Positions 59,358 through 64,000 of a DNA stretch of 64,000 nucleotides are shown here, in pieces. Every line of letters begins with the position of its first letter. The stretch's first letter is position 1. Both the position numbers and the translations under genes were made by a program. A model generated the notes under the pieces. That model was not told the DNA's origin. It saw nothing but the letters and a program-made list of their open reading frames with translations, and did not search any database. Origin of the DNA: Hyaloscypha bicolor E (Eukaryota > Ascomycota > Leotiomycetes > Helotiales > Hyaloscyphaceae); NCBI RefSeq assembly GCF_002865645.1, contig NW_020194628.1:558001-622000 (forward strand), given 5' to 3'.

Positions 59358-60327
59358 GACCGAACTTTGACGTGGCATGGGTTCTCATCGTGCCGTTTTC
59401 TCCATCCCGAGTATTCGGTTGGGCCTATGGGATCCTTCCCTCGACCTAGTACCAACTTTCAAGGTTGTCAAGTGTTACATGAAGAAAGGATTGAGTGCAC
59501 GGTGTGTGAACACAGCATGAGCACCCTCGACGACCCCGGAAAGCCTCGGTTTGGAAGCTGACGAACATGTGAAAAAGAGGGATTTAGGTGAAGGACTTCT
59601 GAATGACCTGCGAATGGCGTTTAGATTTATTTTCTAGGCGAGCCTATGAAGCCTTTTAATAACAATTGGGCCACGTATAGCTCGGTGACAATCTAGCTTT
59701 GGTGCGGGAGTTGCAGCTGAAACTTGTTGGGTCCGGAACCCCACTTCGAAATGGCCACATTTCCTTCAATGTTATTGGCTCAAGCCTGCCGCAAAAGGCA
59801 TTGCCGGGCTCCCAATCACGTCCCATCCTCCCTCGGAAAGAAGCGAGCAGGCAATCCACTGATCCATGCCAAGCTGACCCTTTCTAGACAAAAGTGATAT
59901 CGTAATGTTGAAGATCAATATGTAAACCAGAGCTCTGGAACGTTTGGTCGAATGAGACTCGAACGATATCCATCCTTTTTTATTCTGCCACACATCGGCC
60001 AGACCCCTGCGGCCGTGACCCCACTTCCCTCATTCCTGCACCTTGAAGAATTGCTTGCACAGGAGTTTTAATATTATGTTGGGGAAGCCGGCTGCAGTTG
60101 CTTGAGACTTCGGGGTTTGAATCCTGTTCCTTTGCTAAAGCCAACCGCCCTTTCTTCCCCACTACTTCAATACGACAACATCCGAAGACGAAAACCATCC
60201 CACACAACTTGACTGTCTCGTTACTCTTGCCTCAGCCTCCACCTACACTTTAGCCTCGTCAAATTTCCGTGAATTGCGAACACTTCTATCTTTTATGGGA
60301 TCGATTTGACTTGATCAATCTACCCTC

Positions 60328-61643
60328 ATGCTCATCCAAACACTTCAACCGCTCAGATCTCTTTCACGCGGCGACGAAGTGGACTCGCAAGACACTCAAA
60401 GCGATTCTACAATGAGCCTGAGTGCTATTCTCGATAGCCCGAGCCAAAGTTCTCTGTGTAAAAACAATCCGATGGACATCCGTGCTATGCTGAACCCCTC
60501 GGCGGGCGAGTCGGAAGTATCCTGTCACAAAATCGAGAAGCAGACCCGATCCGACCAATTTTCCATCGACTCTCCTCAAAGCGAAAGAGGAGTACAACAG
60601 TTCTATTTCCCATCCATGGAGTTGGAGCCAGCTGTGCCAGGCCATCATCAATTCCCACTTGCCTATCATCTGCGCGCTGGCAATCCGTCTCCTCCGCAGT
60701 CTCCCCAATCTGAGTGCTACCAACAACATGCCTTCACCCCTACATTATATCACGGCTACCCAACACCACCTCCGTCTAGTCCGCAACACCGTGGTCTCAA
60801 TCAACCTGAACGCCGGAGCAACTATATGACTGGGCCACAAGGTCCCCACCACCTGAGCTGGGAACACGCTGGATCCCTCTCCCCAAGACAACGCTGTGAT
60901 GAAGAACGAGCGCGAGATGCTTACTGGAACACTCCCGTTCATGTGCACAATATCCACATCTCCCACCCGTCCTCCTACCACTCCCACCAGAGTGTCACGA
61001 CATCCTCTCGGCGAGCCAACAGCCGCGTCACTAAACCATCAAAGCGCAATCGCCCTGGGCCTCATTCGAACAAACCCTACACAGGTGAACAGGTCCACTG
61101 GATGCGATATCATCGCCAAGACTTGGGACTCTTCTGGCCTCAAGTACACGCTCTTTTCTACGAACAATTCCCGGGCGAGGTGCGCGAGAGCGTAGCGTGT
61201 ATCACCAGTCGTTACTACCGAAGCAACCTCTTGCCCAAGCTTGGTGAGAACGGTGAGCCGATGTTGGATAGAAATGGCAAATTCGTGATGGAAGCTGCGA
61301 AGGTGCGGGAGAGGGCTACAGAGGAGGGAAAGCACAAGCCGTTTCTGTTTGTGGATGTGCATCCTGATTGGGCGCTGGTTTATGACTGGGTGACGGCAGA
61401 TGATAAGAGGAAGGCGATGAGAGTTCTGCAAGAGCTTGATGGTAAACTTCAGCAGCGGAACGGGGACAAGTCTGAAAGTAAGTTTTCTCCGTTGACGATG
61501 TGCTGGGAGACTTTGCTGATATGTTGGTAGAATGGAAGAATTATCAGCGCGCTCTGAGGACGATCGATGGCCAGAGCCAGGAACTGGCCATGCGGCTTGC
61601 ACAAGTCCAAGGAAGGGCCTCATTTATATCCTCAAAATTGTGA
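60328..61643 (+). CDS. Putative nuclear regulator with a Myb/SANT-like C-terminal domain
   Basis: Two exons: 60328-61477 and 61531-61643; intron of 53 bp with GTAAGT and branch GCTGAT; 420 residues. The first about 240 residues are disordered, rich in Pro, Ser, Gln and His, with MSLSAILDSPSQS and PTPPPSSPQ. A basic stretch (RRANSRVTKPSKRNRPGP) could be a nuclear signal. The domain starting KPYTGEQVHWMRYHRQD and running through FWPQVHALFYEQFPG to SRYYRSN looks like a helical Myb/SANT-type fold seen in uncharacterised ascomycete proteins. A C-terminal helix follows. The second ATG at 60412 (codon 29) is an alternative start. A transcription role is inferred from layout only. Confidence 0.75.
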
Positions 61644-64000
61644 TTTATGTTTGTTGGGGTGGGTTGTTTGATGGGTATAATTGATGCTGGCGGCGGTCGG
61701 TGGTTTGAGATTCATTGTGTTGAGATACCCATCTTGTCTTGTAAATGTCTGCAGCTATGCACTTTGGCGCTGGATTTTGGCTTTGGAGGCTGCACAAGGG
61801 GCTTTGAGATTGGGATTTTTTGTATGTTGGATTTGTACCAGAGAGTTTATTGGACGATAATGACATATCTTGAGTCTGCAATTCCTCGACCGACCGCAAC
61901 AACCAGTCTGTAAATCTCATATAAACCTGGTGTAACAATATTTTGCTTCCATTTTGACAGATTATACCGTTTCCGGCCAAGAAATTGCAGCGGTGAAGAT
62001 GCCAACACCCCGTTCGACTACTTTGTTCGAGTCGAGAGATTATGATGTCCTAAAGCCGATGAGGGACAAAATCAAACTCTTGGTGATCTGCTCCTCATCT
62101 CGCCAATCATGACAAACATGAGCTTTTGATATACTCATTTCCAGCACCATTTTGTCGAATAGTCTCTGTGGCGCGAGAAATAGCGACTCCCGCTGGCAAT
62201 CGCCCAATTTACCCCTTATTTCGCATCGCTTCCCCGGTTTTCACCAACGCCAATCACAATTAATGAAAGCAGATCGAGTCTGACATATCTATTCTTTGAA
62301 TTTTGCAAGCATATACCAACGGACAAAGTTCTTTTGCCAACAGACATGAACACACCTGCAATGGGTTTGAAGATTGCATTTCCTGACTGACCAACGACTA
62401 CGCGGCCAAAGCAGTGGTAGGAACCATGAACGAACCTTATGAAACCAGAAAAGCGATTATGAAGCTTCATCTAATCCTCAATACCATATCAGTCAGCGGC
62501 AGGCTAGCCTGTTTCCCGCCAAGACTTGTGTCTTCGATGTTGGGATGCATGACTGCGGAAGTACAGATGGTGAAGCCCCGTTCCACTTTGGACTTGTTTC
62601 CCGCCAAGTTTCAAGATGAAATCAAACTCAAAAGGTAACTGATATCATTGGCTATCGGTCTCAAATACTCCCAGTGAGCTGTCCTCATCCGGGGTCCCAG
62701 GTACCACTGGCGTCAAGAACCCACTTTTAACCGTGCCATCCTATTAATAAATCAGCAACGGCATGAATATCCCGTGGCAGTGCCGCTGAAGGAAGGCTCG
62801 GTACCTCGGGGCCCAATTCTGTGCCGTGTTGGTGGTTGAAAAAAGGGCTGTCAACAGGAACCCTGGTCTATATTTAGGGGACGAAGATACTGATGATCTG
62901 AGCGTTCAGGAGCGAGATGACGACGCTTATGATGTGTTTGCCAAGGTGAAGCGTAATAATGCAAGTTACTATAGCTGTTAATGCTTTGTACTGTACCGTC
63001 TGAAACATCAAGCAACTGCTTTCTCTGTTCCGGAGAAGAGCTTCGTTATGCCGCCAACACCGCTCCTCGGCCGTTTCTCCTTCCCTACCCAAGCCAAAAA
63101 AAAACTTTTACGAAAACTGCACACGAGACAAGAGACACCTATCCCTTCCATCTGCCTCGCTCGCCTCGAAGGACCTCATAGCAAAATTGAGGCCGAATCC
63201 ATCCACCTCAAATTCCCGACGCTCCACCTCCCATCTAGAAAGAAGTCCCCAAGTCATTCGTTCCATGCCTTTATTACCAAACCTACCACCCCCAAACCTA
63301 AACACCCAGCACTGGCCAAGAAACATCTCCTCTCCTCTGACCCCAATTCTTGTAAAACAACCCTCACCCCCCACAACCAACCCCTCTACTAAAATCAAAT
63401 CCAAATTTCTACCAGCAACAACGCAATCTTGGAATCACTCTCCGACGTTTCGCGAAAGTCTCAACCTCCCCAAATGGCAAAGGCTCACAACATCCATTTA
63501 GTCTCCCGCCTCAACGTATTATGTTTTCGATGTTGATGAAGATCCCAGGCCACTGAGCCCAGTACCAACTACCGGTCTTCTACATCCCTACACTCATCAG
63601 CCACCTCCAAACAAACTTCGACGCCTCACTCTGCATCTCGAAGCAATTCGTCCGCCTCTCAAACTTCTCGCAACCCGTGTTGAAAGCTCTTGGAGATCAA
63701 GTCTACGGCATTCCTGGTTTTCAAGAGACCGTTCAGAGCACTTAAATCAGGGACTAGCAAGTCGAGCTGCACATTCAGCGCGCCGAGGATCGAAGAGTGA
63801 AGACGTTCTTCGCGTTGCAGCTCGATGACACACTGCTCGAGGTGCCGGAGGGCTCGGTATTCATCTTGAAACCGTCTCCGATCCACGATAAGTCTGTGCC
63901 ACTCTCCTCGATTCGTCTCAGTGACGTAGTATCATGCGTTTCCAAAGATCGATTGTAGCGGGTGATCTGTTGTTGCAGACTTCGGGGTAGAGATGCATTC
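61644..64000. other. Right end of window; fragments only
   Basis: No confident gene. A minus frame at 62216-62470 contains VVVGQSGNAIFKPIAGVF, which vaguely resembles the core of fungal BTB/POZ domains and may be a relic. Frames of 75-114 codons between 62981 and 63886 show no family signal. A gene could continue beyond the window. Confidence 0.3.

Larger units (their letters stand above)
56196..60327. other. 4.1 kb region without recognisable genes
   Basis: Normal base composition, no RIP block, and no open frame above about 130 codons with a family resemblance. It holds two near-perfect palindromes (57111-57132, 59334-59357) and a G-rich run at 57366-57380. It may contain decayed genes, long non-coding transcripts or the extended promoter of the regulator at 60328. 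Confidence 0.4.

Overview
The window reads as nuclear DNA of a filamentous ascomycete (Pezizomycotina; a leotiomycete-like fungus is my guess, not shown). Evidence: genes carry short 45-142 bp introns with GTRNGT-like donors, CTRAY-type branch sites and AG acceptors; there is a HET-domain gene, a very large group-X-type hybrid histidine kinase, a siderophore-type MFS transporter and many secreted proteins; and long blocks are almost pure A/T with TpA-rich text, the pattern left by repeat-induced point mutation (RIP).

Layout. 1-20 kb is a transposon-ridden, gene-poor compartment. A HET-domain gene (1-661 and 11177-11673) is split by a 10.5 kb insertion with 60 bp perfect terminal inverted repeats and a TA target duplication. 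The outer element is a Fot1/pogo-type DNA transposon. Inside its transposase sits an 8.0 kb minus-strand Ty3/Gypsy LTR retrotransposon with a GTAAA target duplication. Further AT-rich blocks lie at about 14.9-16.56 kb and 18.85-19.98 kb. Between the first two AT-rich regions are fragments and small repeats; between the last two is a two-exon gene for a tiny cysteine-rich, defensin-like secreted peptide (16758-17040, minus).

20.5-37.3 kb is a dense gene block: a 2329-residue hybrid histidine kinase (minus) divergent from a 1-Cys peroxiredoxin (plus); a secreted, probably membrane-anchored protein (plus); a siderophore-iron MFS transporter (minus) with two perfect ATCWGATAA iron-regulator sites upstream; a short-chain dehydrogenase (plus); and a sugar-porter-family transporter (minus) that is intact except for one in-frame TGA.

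38.5-54.1 kb: three secreted or surface proteins in a row (371, 533 and 424 residues), a 132-residue four-cysteine small secreted protein, a metallophosphoesterase, and a Frag1/DRAM/Sfk1-type six-span membrane protein whose last intron holds a pentanucleotide satellite. 54.8-56.2 kb is a decayed GMC oxidoreductase. After a roughly 4 kb stretch without recognisable genes comes a 420-residue putative nuclear regulator (60328-61643); the remainder to 64 kb shows only weak fragments.

Exon-intron structures were worked out by hand from splice signals and frame continuity. For every multi-exon model the exon lengths sum to a multiple of three, but no transcript data were available. Family names come from motif recognition, not from a database search.
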